Positions 18,860 to 27,527 of a DNA stretch of 64,000 bases are shown piece after piece. Both the position numbers and the translations under genes were made by a program. The notes below the pieces were generated by a model. It did no database searches, had not been told where the DNA came from, and worked only from the letters and a program-made list of their open reading frames with translations. Each line of letters starts with the position of its first letter. The stretch's first letter is position 1. Source of the stretch: an uncultured Eubacteriales bacterium (lineage in GTDB: Bacteria; Bacillota; Clostridia; TANB77; CAG-508); the NCBI GenBank assembly GCA_902492015.1, contig CABUJR010000001.1:1-64000 (forward strand). Direction: 5' to 3'.

Positions 18860-19306
18860 TTATTTCATATTCTCTTTTTCAATTTCTTCTATCATTTGTA
18901 ACCTATCTAAATATCTTCCTTTTAAAAATTCTGACGCTATCCAAATTCTAATTATACTTATTGCTTTACTTACAGTTAAATAACTCGCAGGTAAAGATAA
19001 TATATTTATATTAGAATGCTCTTTTGCTTGTTTAGCAGTTTCCTCATCATAACAAGGAGCACATCTAATTCCTTTAAATTTATTTGCAACTATTGTCATT
19101 CCAAATCCTGTTTTACAAATCAAAATTCCTGCTGAGCATTCTTTTCTTTGAATTGATTTTGCAACTTGTTCAGCATACATTGGATAATCTGTTCTTTCTT
19201 CATTATCTGTTCCGAAATCCTTATATTCAATTCCTATTTCGTCAAAATATTTTTTTATTTCTTCTTTTAACTTATAACCACCATGATCTGCGCCTAAAGC
19301 TATCAT
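18860..19306 (-). CDS. rpiB: Ribose-5-phosphate isomerase B (RpiB/LacA/LacB family)
   Basis: A 148-residue RpiB. It interconverts ribose 5-phosphate and ribulose 5-phosphate. The N-terminal GADHGGYKLKEEIKKY (phosphate/ring-opening region) and GILICKTGFGMTIVANK (catalytic Cys and anion-hole loop) are intact. Note GILICKTG in place of the more usual G-x-L-x-C-G-T-G. The ATG at 19306 was preferred to an in-frame GTG directly before it since it sits 7 nt after AAGGAGG. Confidence 0.88.
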   Translation of the reverse strand: MIALGADHGGYKLKEEIKKYFDEIGIEYKDFGTDNEERTDYPMYAEQVAKSIQRKECSAGILICKTGFGMTIVANKFKGIRCAPCYDEETAKQAKEHSNINILSLPASYLTVSKAISIIRIWIASEFLKGRYLDRLQMIEEIEKENMK

Positions 19307-19436
19307 CACATTTCCTCCTTGGTTCTAATTTGTTCACAATATATCACAGAATTTTCAATATTACAATATTATTGTATTCTATAAATGTGAATTTTTTGTG
19401 AAATTAGGCTTATTATTACTTTTTTTAAGAAAATAC

Positions 19437-19465
19437 TTGCTTTTTAAATTTATTCATGTTAAAAT
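19437..19465 (+). promoter_or_regulatory. rpsT promoter
   Basis: TTGCTT (19437-19442) and TAAAAT (19460-19465) are 17 bp apart, 48 nt upstream of the rpsT start. No other candidate lies closer. Confidence 0.55.
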
Positions 19466-19513
19466 ATTTGAAGTAAAATTTACTTTATGAACCAAGAGGA
19501 GGTGCAAAGTTAG

Positions 19514-19777
19514 ATGCCAAACATAAAATCAGCTATAAAAAGAGTAAGTGTAATTGAGAAAAAAACATTACAAAATAATATGATAAAATCAGCTTACAAA
19601 ACAGCAATAAAAACTTTTGAAGCTGCTGTTGCAGAAGGTGATAAAACAAAAGCAGAAGAAGCTTTTAAACAAGCTGTTAAAAAAGTAGATCAAGCTTGTA
19701 CAAAAGGTGTTATAAAAGCAAATACTGCTTCTAGAAAAAAATCAAGTTTATCTAAAAAACTAAATACATTAAAATAA
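19514..19777 (+). CDS. rpsT: 30S ribosomal protein S20
   Basis: An 87-residue basic protein that binds 16S rRNA early in 30S assembly. MPNIKSAIKRV at the start and the repeated Lys/Ala-rich helices, ending in NTASRKKSSLSKKL, are diagnostic. GAGGAGGTG lies 9-10 nt before the ATG. It is monocistronic, with its own promoter and a strong terminator overlapping the stop codon. Confidence 0.97.
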   Translation: MPNIKSAIKRVSVIEKKTLQNNMIKSAYKTAIKTFEAAVAEGDKTKAEEAFKQAVKKVDQACTKGVIKANTASRKKSSLSKKLNTLK

Positions 19778-19804
19778 TCGTATAAAATACGATTATTTTT
19801 TTTT
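19774..19804 (+). terminator. rpsT terminator
   Basis: ATAATCGTAT and its complement form a 10-bp stem with a 3-nt loop, followed by nine T residues. The stem begins inside the rpsT stop codon. Confidence 0.9.
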
Positions 19805-19932
19805 GAAAATAATATAAAATTTTATCTCATAATCCATGTTTTCTCTATATTTCCAGTTTTTTCATTTGTTTTTAAAAACTTAAAGTGCTATTATTAAATT
19901 AATACTTCTAACATATATTAAGGAGATTAATT

Positions 19933-20169
19933 ATGAGTAGCTTACATATTTCATTAAAAAACAAAAAAACAAAACATTTAGTAAATATCAATTTAATAGT
20001 TTCTTTTATTATTTGCATTTCTAGTATTATTGTACTTTTAATTTATAATAAATACTATATATCTGCCTATTTATTTGATATTGCTATTGTGCTTTTTAGA
20101 ACAGGATTATTTATTTCAACTTTTTCTATCATATTTGGAATATTTTTTGATAATTATTTAAATGAATAA
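19933..20169 (+). CDS. Small two-TM membrane protein
   Basis: A 78-residue protein of unknown function with two hydrophobic segments (about residues 20-40 and 46-72) and a basic N-terminal tail. AAGGAG lies 8 nt before the ATG, and a terminator hairpin follows the stop, so it looks like a real independent gene. It lies between rpsT and the convergent rubrerythrin gene. I do not recognise the family. Confidence 0.6.
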   Translation: MSSLHISLKNKKTKHLVNINLIVSFIICISSIIVLLIYNKYYISAYLFDIAIVLFRTGLFISTFSIIFGIFFDNYLNE

Positions 20170-20170
20170 A

Positions 20171-20213
20171 AAAAAACTTGAAATATAAGTAGAAATTGCT
20201 CATATTTCAAGTT
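20171..20213. terminator. Bidirectional terminator
   Basis: AACTTGAAATAT and its complement form a 12-bp stem around a 15-nt loop. Runs of A/T on both sides give T-tracts on either transcript. It lies between the small membrane protein gene and the convergent rubrerythrin gene. Confidence 0.75.
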
Positions 20214-20247
20214 TGCTTTAATTTTTTAATAAATTATTAATATATTA

Positions 20248-20790
20248 TTAATAATTTTTTGCATTTATTTCAAAGAAAGCTTGTGGATGACTACATACTG
20301 GACAAACTTCAGGAGCTTCTTTACCAATAACTATATGTCCGCAGTTTCTGCATTTCCAAATTTTGTCTCCATCTTTGCTAAATACTAATCCGCCTTCAAC
20401 ATTTTCTAATAATTTTTTGTATCTTTCTTCATGTTCTTTTTCTATTTTTCCTACTGCTTCAAATAAGTAAGCAATTTTATCAAATCCTTCTTCTTTAGCT
20501 TCTTTTGCCATTCTGTCATACATATCTGTCCATTCATAATTTTCTCCCTCAGCAGCTGCTTTTAAGTTTTCTGCTGTTGTTGAAATATCTCCACCATTTA
20601 ATAATTTGAACCATAATTTTGCATGTTCTTTTTCATTATCAGCTGTTTCTAAGAATATAGCAGCTATTTGCTCATATCCTTCTTTTTTAGCTTTACTAGC
20701 AAAATAAGTATATTTATTTCTTGCTTGAGATTCTCCAGCAAAAGCCTCCATTAAATTTTTTTCTGTTTTTGTTCCTTTTAATTCTGGCAT
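20248..20790 (-). CDS. Rubrerythrin
   Basis: A 180-residue non-haem diiron peroxidase that reduces hydrogen peroxide in anaerobes. The ferritin-like domain (1-135) carries the two E-x-x-H iron motifs, EKEHAKLW and EKEHEERY, plus the N-terminal EAFAGESQARNKY glutamates. The C-terminal rubredoxin domain has CRNCG and CPVC. GGAGGAA precedes the ATG by 7 nt. It begins 12 nt after the PerR-like gene on the same strand, so it is likely in a peroxide-responsive operon. Confidence 0.95.
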   Translation of the reverse strand: MPELKGTKTEKNLMEAFAGESQARNKYTYFASKAKKEGYEQIAAIFLETADNEKEHAKLWFKLLNGGDISTTAENLKAAAEGENYEWTDMYDRMAKEAKEEGFDKIAYLFEAVGKIEKEHEERYKKLLENVEGGLVFSKDGDKIWKCRNCGHIVIGKEAPEVCPVCSHPQAFFEINAKNY

Positions 20791-20802
20791 TTTTCATTCC
20801 TC

Positions 20803-21189
20803 CTAATTATTTATTTTACAAAAATTGCAAATCCCTTCTAATGCAATTCCTTTTTCAGAGATTTCTACTCCTGTTTGTTTTGAAATACTTTCTTTTAATT
20901 CATTATATTTAAAATCATATTCGAAATCAAAAACCTTTCCACATTTACTACATATAGCATGATTATGTGGTTCTTTTAAATAATCATATCTATCTGGTCC
21001 AACTAACATTGATATTTTTATTATTAACTTATTTTCTACTAATAATCCTAGATTTCTATAAACAGTGCTTCTGCTTACTGCAGGATCCTTAGTTTTTACA
21101 GCTGTATAAATTTCTTCTGCTGTTGGATGATTGTATGATTCTTTAACTGTTTTTATTATTTCTTCTCTTTGTCTTGAATAGTTTTTCAT
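20803..21189 (-). CDS. Fur-family peroxide repressor (PerR type)
   Basis: A 128-residue Fur-family repressor. The winged helix covers residues 1-75 (SRSTVYRNLGLLVE is the recognition region). The dimer domain has the regulatory metal HNH segment PHNHAICSKCG and one clear structural pair, CSKC, with a second Cys pair degenerate as CNFC at residues 122-125. The short form and the rubrerythrin partner argue for PerR rather than Fur or Zur. A palindrome 15 nt upstream of the start is the probable self-operator. Confidence 0.88.
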   Translation of the reverse strand: MKNYSRQREEIIKTVKESYNHPTAEEIYTAVKTKDPAVSRSTVYRNLGLLVENKLIIKISMLVGPDRYDYLKEPHNHAICSKCGKVFDFEYDFKYNELKESISKQTGVEISEKGIALEGICNFCKINN

Positions 21190-21203
21190 AAAAATCTCCT
21201 ACA

Positions 21204-21224
21204 AATTAGGATTAATTCCTAATT
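21204..21224 (-). promoter_or_regulatory. Candidate PerR operator
   Basis: AATTAGGA and TCCTAATT form 8-bp inverted arms separated by 5 bp, 15 nt upstream of the repressor start. It resembles the A/T-rich Per-box layout (TTA...TAA arms) and probably mediates autoregulation. Confidence 0.6.
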
Positions 21225-21390
21225 TTACGATATTATTATATCACATTTTATTTTTTTGGCAAGCTTTTTTATAATAAAAATATAAAAGTTTTATCCTTAA
21301 ATTACATTGCTTAACAATCAAGACAAAATTTAAACCACTTCAAAAATTAATAGCCTTATCTTTCTTTAACTATGAATTTATTTTCCAATT

Positions 21391-22797
21391 CTAAAATATA
21401 ATTTCTATATTTTTTAAATCTTCTAATTCATAAGTTTTGTCAAAATCTATTTCTAAAACTGTACTATTTTTACTATTAGTTAAAATATCTACAACTGGTT
21501 CATATTTATAATAATAATTAGTATCTTTTTCTTTTAAAATTTCTAAATTCTCATCATATCTATTAATTCTTAAAGTATAATCCTCTTTTTGTAAATTTAC
21601 TTCTTGTTTTAAAGTTATTTCAATTCCTGTAGAATACACCTTATAACTTTCAATTAACTTATAATTGCTCTCTCCTATATCTACTGGTATATAATTGTTG
21701 CTCTCTTCATCATATACTAAAAGTAAATTTAATGAATATAAGCTTGCTACATTAAATTGGTTATCTTGTTTCATTTCATTTTCAAAAACATAGTTAAAAC
21801 TTTGATTATCTACTGAATTTTTAGTTTTTTCTACTAGGCTTTGATTTTTATTTCCTTTTAAAACTATTTCTGAATTTTTTTCAGTATTTTCTGAAACTTC
21901 ATCAATAACATATCTTTCTATATTTACTATTATTTGTTTTTCATCATTTATTTCATAGTTAAACTTATAAAAATTTGATTCTAAGTTATCTTTTAATTTT
22001 GCAATTTTTTCATCCTCTTTATTTGTTAAATTTAAATCTATATTTTTAGAAGAATCTTTATAGTTTATAAAAATTTTCATAGACTTTGAATCTACTATAG
22101 ATAAAATTTGAGTAACATCATATTTATCTAAATATCCATCTCTTGCCATTATTTGTGTATAGTTGTTTAGGTACGATAAATCAAGTGTTGAACTATCTTC
22201 TTTTATAAGCAATTTTTTAATAGAATTTCCAGATAAATTTTGAACAACTACTTCAGCATAATTAATTACTGAACTAAAATTAACTGTATAAATAAAAATT
22301 GTTAATAACATTAATATTACTAGTCTTATCTTTTTATTTTTCATTTCTTTTAATATGTTTCTTCCTAAAATTATGATTGGAGCACATATTAAAGCAATTA
22401 TATAACTTATTAGTAATATGCTGTTTCTTAGCAAATAATGAACATTATTTCTTACATACAAAAGTAATACTAAAATCGCTACAACTGGTATTAAAAGCAA
22501 TATACCTTTTATAATTTTTTTGTTTACAATCTGTTTTAAAAAATAATATATGTATAAATATAATATTTTAAATAAAAACAATATTAATATAAGATTTGTT
22601 ATTAAAATTAATATTTCTTTTATTACATATAATGACATTTCTCTAAATATTTCATTTGATAATAAATTTAATGGAACTGCTATAAATCCAAATAAATATT
22701 TACCAAATACAGTTATTGTGCCTAGTGTTATTATTATAGAAATTATAATAGCTAAAACTTTTATTATTTTATCTTCTTTATTAGTCTCCAAAAGCAT
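21391..22797 (-). CDS. Polytopic membrane protein with extracytoplasmic domain
   Basis: A 468-residue protein of unknown function. About five membrane segments occupy residues 12-190, followed by an acidic extracytoplasmic domain of about 270 residues with no cysteine cluster or catalytic motif I can identify. Its start overlaps the end of the upstream gene by 17-20 nt and uses an AGGGG site inside it, so the two are translationally coupled and probably form one complex. Confidence 0.65.
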   Translation of the reverse strand: MLLETNKEDKIIKVLAIIISIIITLGTITVFGKYLFGFIAVPLNLLSNEIFREMSLYVIKEILILITNLILILFLFKILYLYIYYFLKQIVNKKIIKGILLLIPVVAILVLLLYVRNNVHYLLRNSILLISYIIALICAPIIILGRNILKEMKNKKIRLVILMLLTIFIYTVNFSSVINYAEVVVQNLSGNSIKKLLIKEDSSTLDLSYLNNYTQIMARDGYLDKYDVTQILSIVDSKSMKIFINYKDSSKNIDLNLTNKEDEKIAKLKDNLESNFYKFNYEINDEKQIIVNIERYVIDEVSENTEKNSEIVLKGNKNQSLVEKTKNSVDNQSFNYVFENEMKQDNQFNVASLYSLNLLLVYDEESNNYIPVDIGESNYKLIESYKVYSTGIEITLKQEVNLQKEDYTLRINRYDENLEILKEKDTNYYYKYEPVVDILTNSKNSTVLEIDFDKTYELEDLKNIEIIF

Positions 22798-24067
22798 CAC
22801 CCCTTACTATCTTACCTAGTTTAGTGTCTACACAAATACTTACACCATTAAGCTCCATATCATCAAGTCTTGTAAATATATAGCACTCTACTTCATATTG
22901 AGTATAAACTTTATCTGTTTCCGTATACTTTCTTGTAAAGAAATTATTAGGTTTTACTGTTCCTTTTGTAACTGTTTGAGTACTAATATCATAAACTCCA
23001 CAAATTCTTTCAGCTTCTTTAAAGCCTTCTTCTGCAATTTTAGCAGCTTCTTCTTCAGATATTTTTGAACTTGCTAAATTATATTCTTTCATAAATTCTT
23101 GAGCATCTGTAACAAAAACACTACTATCTAAATTTTCTACATTATCATTATATTCAAATTCATAGTTTTCACTTTGAATTTTACTTTCTATTGCTGTTAA
23201 ATCAGTGTTATATATACAATCTGTATTAACTATTTTATTAACAATAAGCAGATGAACAGTATATTGGTTATTCGCATTTTCTATATTGCTATAATTATAT
23301 TTTATATTTCCAATATTAACTTTTACTTCTATTTTAGGAAGAGTTGAAACTGTTAAAATAACATCATTATCTATAAAAGTTTCTTCATTTATCTCTTCTT
23401 CTATAGCAATATTACAAATTTGTTTAAATTTTTCATAATCTGTTAAGTTTGTTATCTTAGCTTGATATATACGATAGTCTGAGGTATTAAAAAGTTGAGT
23501 ATATTTATATTCAATACCTGTTAAATAATTTCTAGAATATAATTCTTTAAATTCTAATTTCTTAGGATTTTCTCCATTAGTTAAAGTTTCAAGAGTTTTT
23601 TTAATTTTACTCAAATTATCTATTTCTTTTGAAACTACTGTTCCCCCTGTATTTCCTAATTTTACTACATTTTTATTTTGATTATCCTCTAAACTAATTA
23701 TATAGTTTTTACTAATTTTTTCATAATCAAATTCTATAAAACTTTTAGAATGTAGCTTGTCAATCTCTTCATCTGTTAAAAATTCTCCATTTTCATTATA
23801 TTCTCTTATGGAATTTCCAAGTAGAGCTTTTAAATTGTTATATTTTTCTGTATCCTTACCAAATTCATAATAATTTCCATCTTTATCTCTATATACAATC
23901 CTATCAGGGTTTGCAATCTTCTCTCCTATTACTGTTTCATTAAAATCTTCATCTACAGAAAAATTAACTATCTGGTAATTATGTATTGCAATAGCAAAAA
24001 CAATTCCTAACAATAATAATGCCAAAAATGTTAAAGTTATTACAACAATTATTTTCTTTTTTTTCAA
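22781..24067 (-). CDS. Membrane-anchored protein with PepSY-like C-terminus
   Basis: A 428-residue protein. A TTG start after AGGGGGAA gives a Lys-rich N-terminus and one membrane segment (8-28), followed by a large extracytoplasmic region. The last 100 residues (SEEEAAKIAEEGFKEAERI, then YEVECYIF and ISICVDTKLGKIVRGDAFGD-like strands) recall the PepSY fold seen in peptidase-inhibitor or sensor proteins. It is coupled to the downstream polytopic membrane protein. Function unknown. Confidence 0.6.
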   Translation of the reverse strand: MKKKKIIVVITLTFLALLLLGIVFAIAIHNYQIVNFSVDEDFNETVIGEKIANPDRIVYRDKDGNYYEFGKDTEKYNNLKALLGNSIREYNENGEFLTDEEIDKLHSKSFIEFDYEKISKNYIISLEDNQNKNVVKLGNTGGTVVSKEIDNLSKIKKTLETLTNGENPKKLEFKELYSRNYLTGIEYKYTQLFNTSDYRIYQAKITNLTDYEKFKQICNIAIEEEINEETFIDNDVILTVSTLPKIEVKVNIGNIKYNYSNIENANNQYTVHLLIVNKIVNTDCIYNTDLTAIESKIQSENYEFEYNDNVENLDSSVFVTDAQEFMKEYNLASSKISEEEAAKIAEEGFKEAERICGVYDISTQTVTKGTVKPNNFFTRKYTETDKVYTQYEVECYIFTRLDDMELNGVSICVDTKLGKIVRGDAFGD

Positions 24068-24158
24068 ACTAATTCCCCCTCTTAGTTATAAAGGTAGTTT
24101 AATAAATAAATTATTATTTTATTTTTCATATTTTATCATATCATATTTACTTTATCAA

Positions 24159-25508
24159 TTACTCTTCTTTCCAATTATTCCCTAAATCATTTGAAGAAAA
24201 AGTTTTATAATCTCCACCATTATAGTCGCCATCAGAACCTTGAGTTATTTTAACAATCAATTTGCCATTATCTATTTTTGGAAGTTCATAACAATCATAT
24301 ATTTCACTTTCTAACAAATGCAATTTTTCAAAATTATTTCCTCCATCTCGAGTTATATATAATTTTGCCTCTTCTGCTGAAACATCTGACATTCTGAGAA
24401 ATCCAACATTTTCATTAATAAACTTAAATTTAGTATCTCTAGAAAATTGTTTAATATCATTATCTCCAAAACCTTCAAAAACAGCTTCCCATGTTTTTCC
24501 ACCATCTTCTGTTTTTAAAATTTTTCCAAAAGCTAAACTCATTGCAACATCATCAATCTCAAAGATATAGCCTACATTAGAATTAACAAATTGAATTTCT
24601 TTTATATAGCCTTCTTTTTTCATTTCTACTGTTTCCCAAGTATTTCCTAAATCATTAGAATAAACTAAAATTCTTTTATCATTATTATCATAGCAAAAAA
24701 CAATTTTTTCCTCTGAAACCCAAGAGTTAGATTCATTAAAATCTTGAGTTCTTCGATCTGAAAAATCGCCTGGAACTTCTTTCACTGTTTTTCCATCTAT
24801 ACTAACATATAAAATTCCATTTTTAATTACAAAATCATTTATTCCTAAATCTACAACATTATAATTACTCATATTTTCACTTTTGCTTGTTATACAAGAT
24901 AATTGTTCAGATTTAGTTTTTTCCATAGAAACTTTGGTTAAACTAATTGTTCCACCATCTTCTATATAAGTATCTTTTATATAGCAATCTTCATTTAAAG
25001 AGATTACATATTTAGGAATATCTCCTTTATATAAAACTAAAGCTATTGTTCCAAATTGATTACAATCAGAATATTCGAACAACTCTTCTTTCTCATCTTT
25101 TATTGTAATACCTTTAGAATCTACAATTATTTTTGTATTTTCACCATCTTGAGAAAAATTTTTCCATTCTCCTAATATTGCATTTGTCACATAATAATAT
25201 GAAATTCCATTTCCTCTATCTCCAAAAGTAGCAACATATTCACGAAGATTATTATTTTTATCTTCATAAGTTATACTACAAATATCATTTGTAAGCCATT
25301 GTAATTTTATCTTATCTTTTGCTTCATATTCTAAATCTTCCTTAGGTTTTGTGAAAATAAAAAACTTAAAATCTCTATAATACTTAATATTTCCGGTTAT
25401 TTCATCTAACTTTAATACTACTTGATTTGAAAAATTTTTAGAAAAACTTATATAGTTTTTGGTATTTGCTTCATTATTTATAAAAAAAGCAAGATTAGCA
25501 ACAGTCAA
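24159..25508 (-). pseudogene. BNR/YCF48-like repeat domain separated from its HTH-TM partner by a frameshift
   Basis: A 449-codon frame holding at least four BNR-type Asp-box repeats: SNDLGNTWETV, TEDGGKTWEAV, TRDGGNNFEKL and SSNDLGNNWKE, as in sialidase-like propellers. It opens with hydrophobic VANLAFFINN, which reads as the second half of a membrane segment. The only start is a TTG without a ribosome binding site that overlaps the stop of the upstream HTH gene. Adding one T to the T7 run at 25510-25516 fuses both frames into a 620-residue HTH-TM-propeller protein. I infer a broken or phase-shifted one-component sensor. Confidence 0.7.
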
Positions 25509-26020
25509 TAAAAAAATAAACTATAAGAAATTATCTTCATTATGTTATTTTTCTTGCTGCAAATAAAAATTGCTGTCATACTTAAAACCAACACTTCATT
25601 TACAATATAAAAAATAGAATTATTAATATACTCATATCCATTATTTTTTATTACTAATAAATATATAGCTTGTATTATAAAAAAGATTATAAATAATATA
25701 ATAGAAATTATTTTAATTATTTTCTTAATTTTATTTTTTTGTTTTTTTCTTTTATTTTCTAAATTTTGTAAAGCTTCTAGCATTTCTTTTTCTACATCTA
25801 CTTCTTTTTTACCATATTCTCCATTTATCAACTCTGAAACAGAAACATTAAAAATTTCTGACAAGGAATTTAAAATAGAAATATCTGGAAAACTCTGTCC
25901 TCTTTCCCATTTTGAAATTGCCTTATCTGTAATATGAATTTTTTCTCCTAATTGTTTTTGAGTTAAATTTTTTTTTACTCTCAATTCTCTTATAAATTTT
26001 CCAAATTTTTCATTATTCAT
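25505..26020 (-). CDS. XRE-family regulator with C-terminal membrane segments
   Basis: A 171-residue protein. The N-terminal HTH_3 domain (LRVKKNLTQKQLGEKIHITDKAISKWERG, written here as two blocks: LRVKKNLTQKQLGE at 10-23 and AISKWERGQSFPD at 34-46) is followed by a Lys-rich linker and membrane segments at about 103-122 and 136-152. The frame ends in SLFFY, inside what looks like a third membrane segment that continues in the downstream frame. AAAGG precedes the ATG. It probably regulates the adjacent membrane-protein cluster. The truncation makes the state of the full sensor uncertain. Confidence 0.75.
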   Translation of the reverse strand: MNNEKFGKFIRELRVKKNLTQKQLGEKIHITDKAISKWERGQSFPDISILNSLSEIFNVSVSELINGEYGKKEVDVEKEMLEALQNLENKRKKQKNKIKKIIKIISIILFIIFFIIQAIYLLVIKNNGYEYINNSIFYIVNEVLVLSMTAIFICSKKNNIMKIISYSLFFY

Positions 26021-26211
26021 TAATACTATACCTTTCTATTGTATTAAATTTTATATAAATAAATCTTATATAAAAACTCAGTTAAACTTTTATGCTATAA
26101 AAAAACATATTAAATCATTTATAAAAATAATAACATTTTACATATTTTTAATCAATCTACTATTAGTAGAATATCTCATAAATATGCTATTTTAGTACAT
26201 TTTTAATCATA

Positions 26212-26421
26212 TTATTTTTCTGTCTCAATTTCATCATTTTTAGTGCATATACTTTCTGCATTCTGATTATTACAACTTGAATTAACTGCTAAAATAGTTG
26301 CTAATGTATCACCAAGTTGAGAAAAAAAGGTAGATAATATATTAATTTCTTCTTCACTTTTTCCTTTGGCTATTCCAGATGCAATAATAGATATAAAAAT
26401 TACAAATTGACTTGAATCCAT
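26212..26421 (-). CDS. Small conserved-type protein of unknown function
   Basis: A 69-residue protein. It has a mildly hydrophobic N-terminus and the segment EEEINILSTFFSQLGDTLATI, which I associate with small uncharacterised proteins common in Clostridia; I cannot name a function. AGGAGG lies 7 nt before the ATG. The 190 bp upstream toward the HTH gene (26022-26211) are AT-rich and show no gene. Confidence 0.6.
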   Translation of the reverse strand: MDSSQFVIFISIIASGIAKGKSEEEINILSTFFSQLGDTLATILAVNSSCNNQNAESICTKNDEIETEK

Positions 26422-26503
26422 TTTTGTACCTCCTAAAGATTAGCAAAAATTTTTATTATGTAAATAAATCCACAATTTATTTACAAATTGTGGATTATTA
26501 TTT

Positions 26504-26809
26504 TTAAATTGTTGGAAGTACTGTTGTACTACTTGCACCTTTTCCAACTACGTCTGGCATTATTTTATTCCAAGTTAAATTTCCAACTATTCCATCAGCT
26601 GAAAGTCCATTTTTGTTTTGATATGATATAACTGATGCTCTTGTTTTAACACCAAATACTCCATCTAATCCTCCGGTATCATATCCAAGAGTTGTTAATG
26701 CATCTTGTAATATACATACATAAACCCCTTTACTACCACTTCTTAATAGTGGATATCTAGTTGCCACTTGTCTTTCATCAAAATGTACCCATCTAGGGGT
26801 ACGAAAGGC
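26504..26809 (-). pseudogene. Peptidoglycan-binding domain fragment, possibly the gene split by the prophage
   Basis: A PG_binding_1 domain (RSGSKGVYVCILQDALTTLG, then LDGVFGVKTRASVISYQ and LSADGIVGNLTW) can be read from a GTG at 26767, giving 87 residues, but that start lacks a good ribosome binding site. The frame stays open upstream to 26809 and reads FRTPRWVHFDERQ before the domain, which looks like real protein rather than noise, and then meets a stop at 26810-26812. I infer a 3-prime remnant of a longer wall-hydrolase or wall-binding protein. Because the downstream phage sequence starts about here, the missing 5-prime part may lie past the right end of the prophage. Confidence 0.55.
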
Positions 26810-26817
26810 TTAATGAT

Positions 26818-26865
26818 ACAACATAAATTACAACATAAATTATAATATAAATTATAATATAAATT
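26818..26865. repeat. Four 12-bp tandem repeats
   Basis: ACAACATAAATT occurs twice, then ATAATATAAATT twice, without gaps. The array lies just past the point where the peptidoglycan-binding frame is lost, so it may mark the junction. Nothing else is visible in the gene-free stretch up to 26952 except a TTGACA-like box at about 26880. Confidence 0.8.
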
Positions 26866-26952
26866 TATTTATACAAATATTGACATAGTATTGTTTTTAA
26901 TATAAAATTTAAACAAGTTATTTATTTTTAGATTGGTCGTAACCAAATTTCA

Positions 26953-27006
26953 AACAGGTGCATTAATTAGTAAATAATCACTTGTTTATTAGTTTATGCA
27001 CCTGTT
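26953..27006 (+). other. Long leader hairpin
   Basis: Two 24-nt arms pair with 20 Watson-Crick pairs, three G-U pairs and one mismatch around a 6-nt loop; the outer 11 pairs (AACAGGTGCAT) are perfect. It ends 50 nt before the start of a small membrane-protein gene on the same strand. Its place and the wobble pairs suggest a transcribed leader structure such as an attenuator. Confidence 0.55.
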
Positions 27007-27056
27007 GTTCAATGGCAACAAGTGCAAAACTTAAAGAAAGGAGGTTACTACATAAG

Positions 27057-27242
27057 ATGGAAATTCACATCAACGGCTTAGGCAAATATTCATTTTCTAT
27101 TATAATAGTAGCTGTTGTAATTGGGATTACTATATGTTTTTTATCAACACAACATTATAATTCTACTATATCATTAGAAAAAGAAAAGATTGAAGTAACA
27201 TCCACTTACTCCAATCTAACTCAAAATAACATAGATATGTAA
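27057..27242 (+). CDS. Small single-TM protein
   Basis: A 61-residue protein with one strong membrane segment (about residues 14-32) and a polar C-terminal tail. AAAGGAGG lies 10 nt before the ATG; an in-frame ATG further upstream (26982) lies inside the leader hairpin and has no site. The gene has its own leader hairpin and terminator, and stands alone on the plus strand between host remnant and phage lysis genes. Function unknown; a holin, toxin-like peptide or exclusion peptide are all possible. Confidence 0.6.
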   Translation: MEIHINGLGKYSFSIIIVAVVIGITICFLSTQHYNSTISLEKEKIEVTSTYSNLTQNNIDM

Positions 27243-27254
27243 TCATATCGAAAT

Positions 27255-27280
27255 GGGCAGAGATAATCTGCTCGTTTTTT
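27255..27280 (+). terminator. Terminator of the small membrane-protein gene
   Basis: GGGCAGA and TCTGCTC form a 7-bp stem (one G-T) with a 5-nt loop, followed by G and six T residues. Confidence 0.8.
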
Positions 27281-27471
27281 ATTGAATATACTTCAATAAA
27301 TTAAGATAACTTTAGCAAGAATTTAACATTATCTTTTTTATAATTATATTCATAATTTTTTATCTGGTCAACAAAAATAATATTACAATTTGATTATTTT
27401 TTTGACAAAATTGTATAACAAATTGTTTTACTATTTTAGCATCTCTACTATTTAATGTCAATATAATTATA

Positions 27472-27518
27472 GCATTTTTTGCAACTTTTTGCAACTTTTT
27501 GCAACTTTTTGCAATTTT
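27472..27518. repeat. 10-bp tandem repeat GCAACTTTTT
   Basis: Three exact copies of GCAACTTTTT (27481-27510) are flanked by a partial copy on each side. Each junction creates the palindrome TTGCAA on the other strand at one helical turn spacing. The array lies 10 nt beyond the end of the phage lysin gene. The gap 27281-27471 holds no gene that I can see. Confidence 0.8.
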
Positions 27519-27527
27519 ATTACATCT

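Noticed and set aside
27472..27518. CRISPR array
   Set aside because: The repeats are only 10 bp and adjacent without spacers, so it is a tandem repeat; no cas genes are seen.
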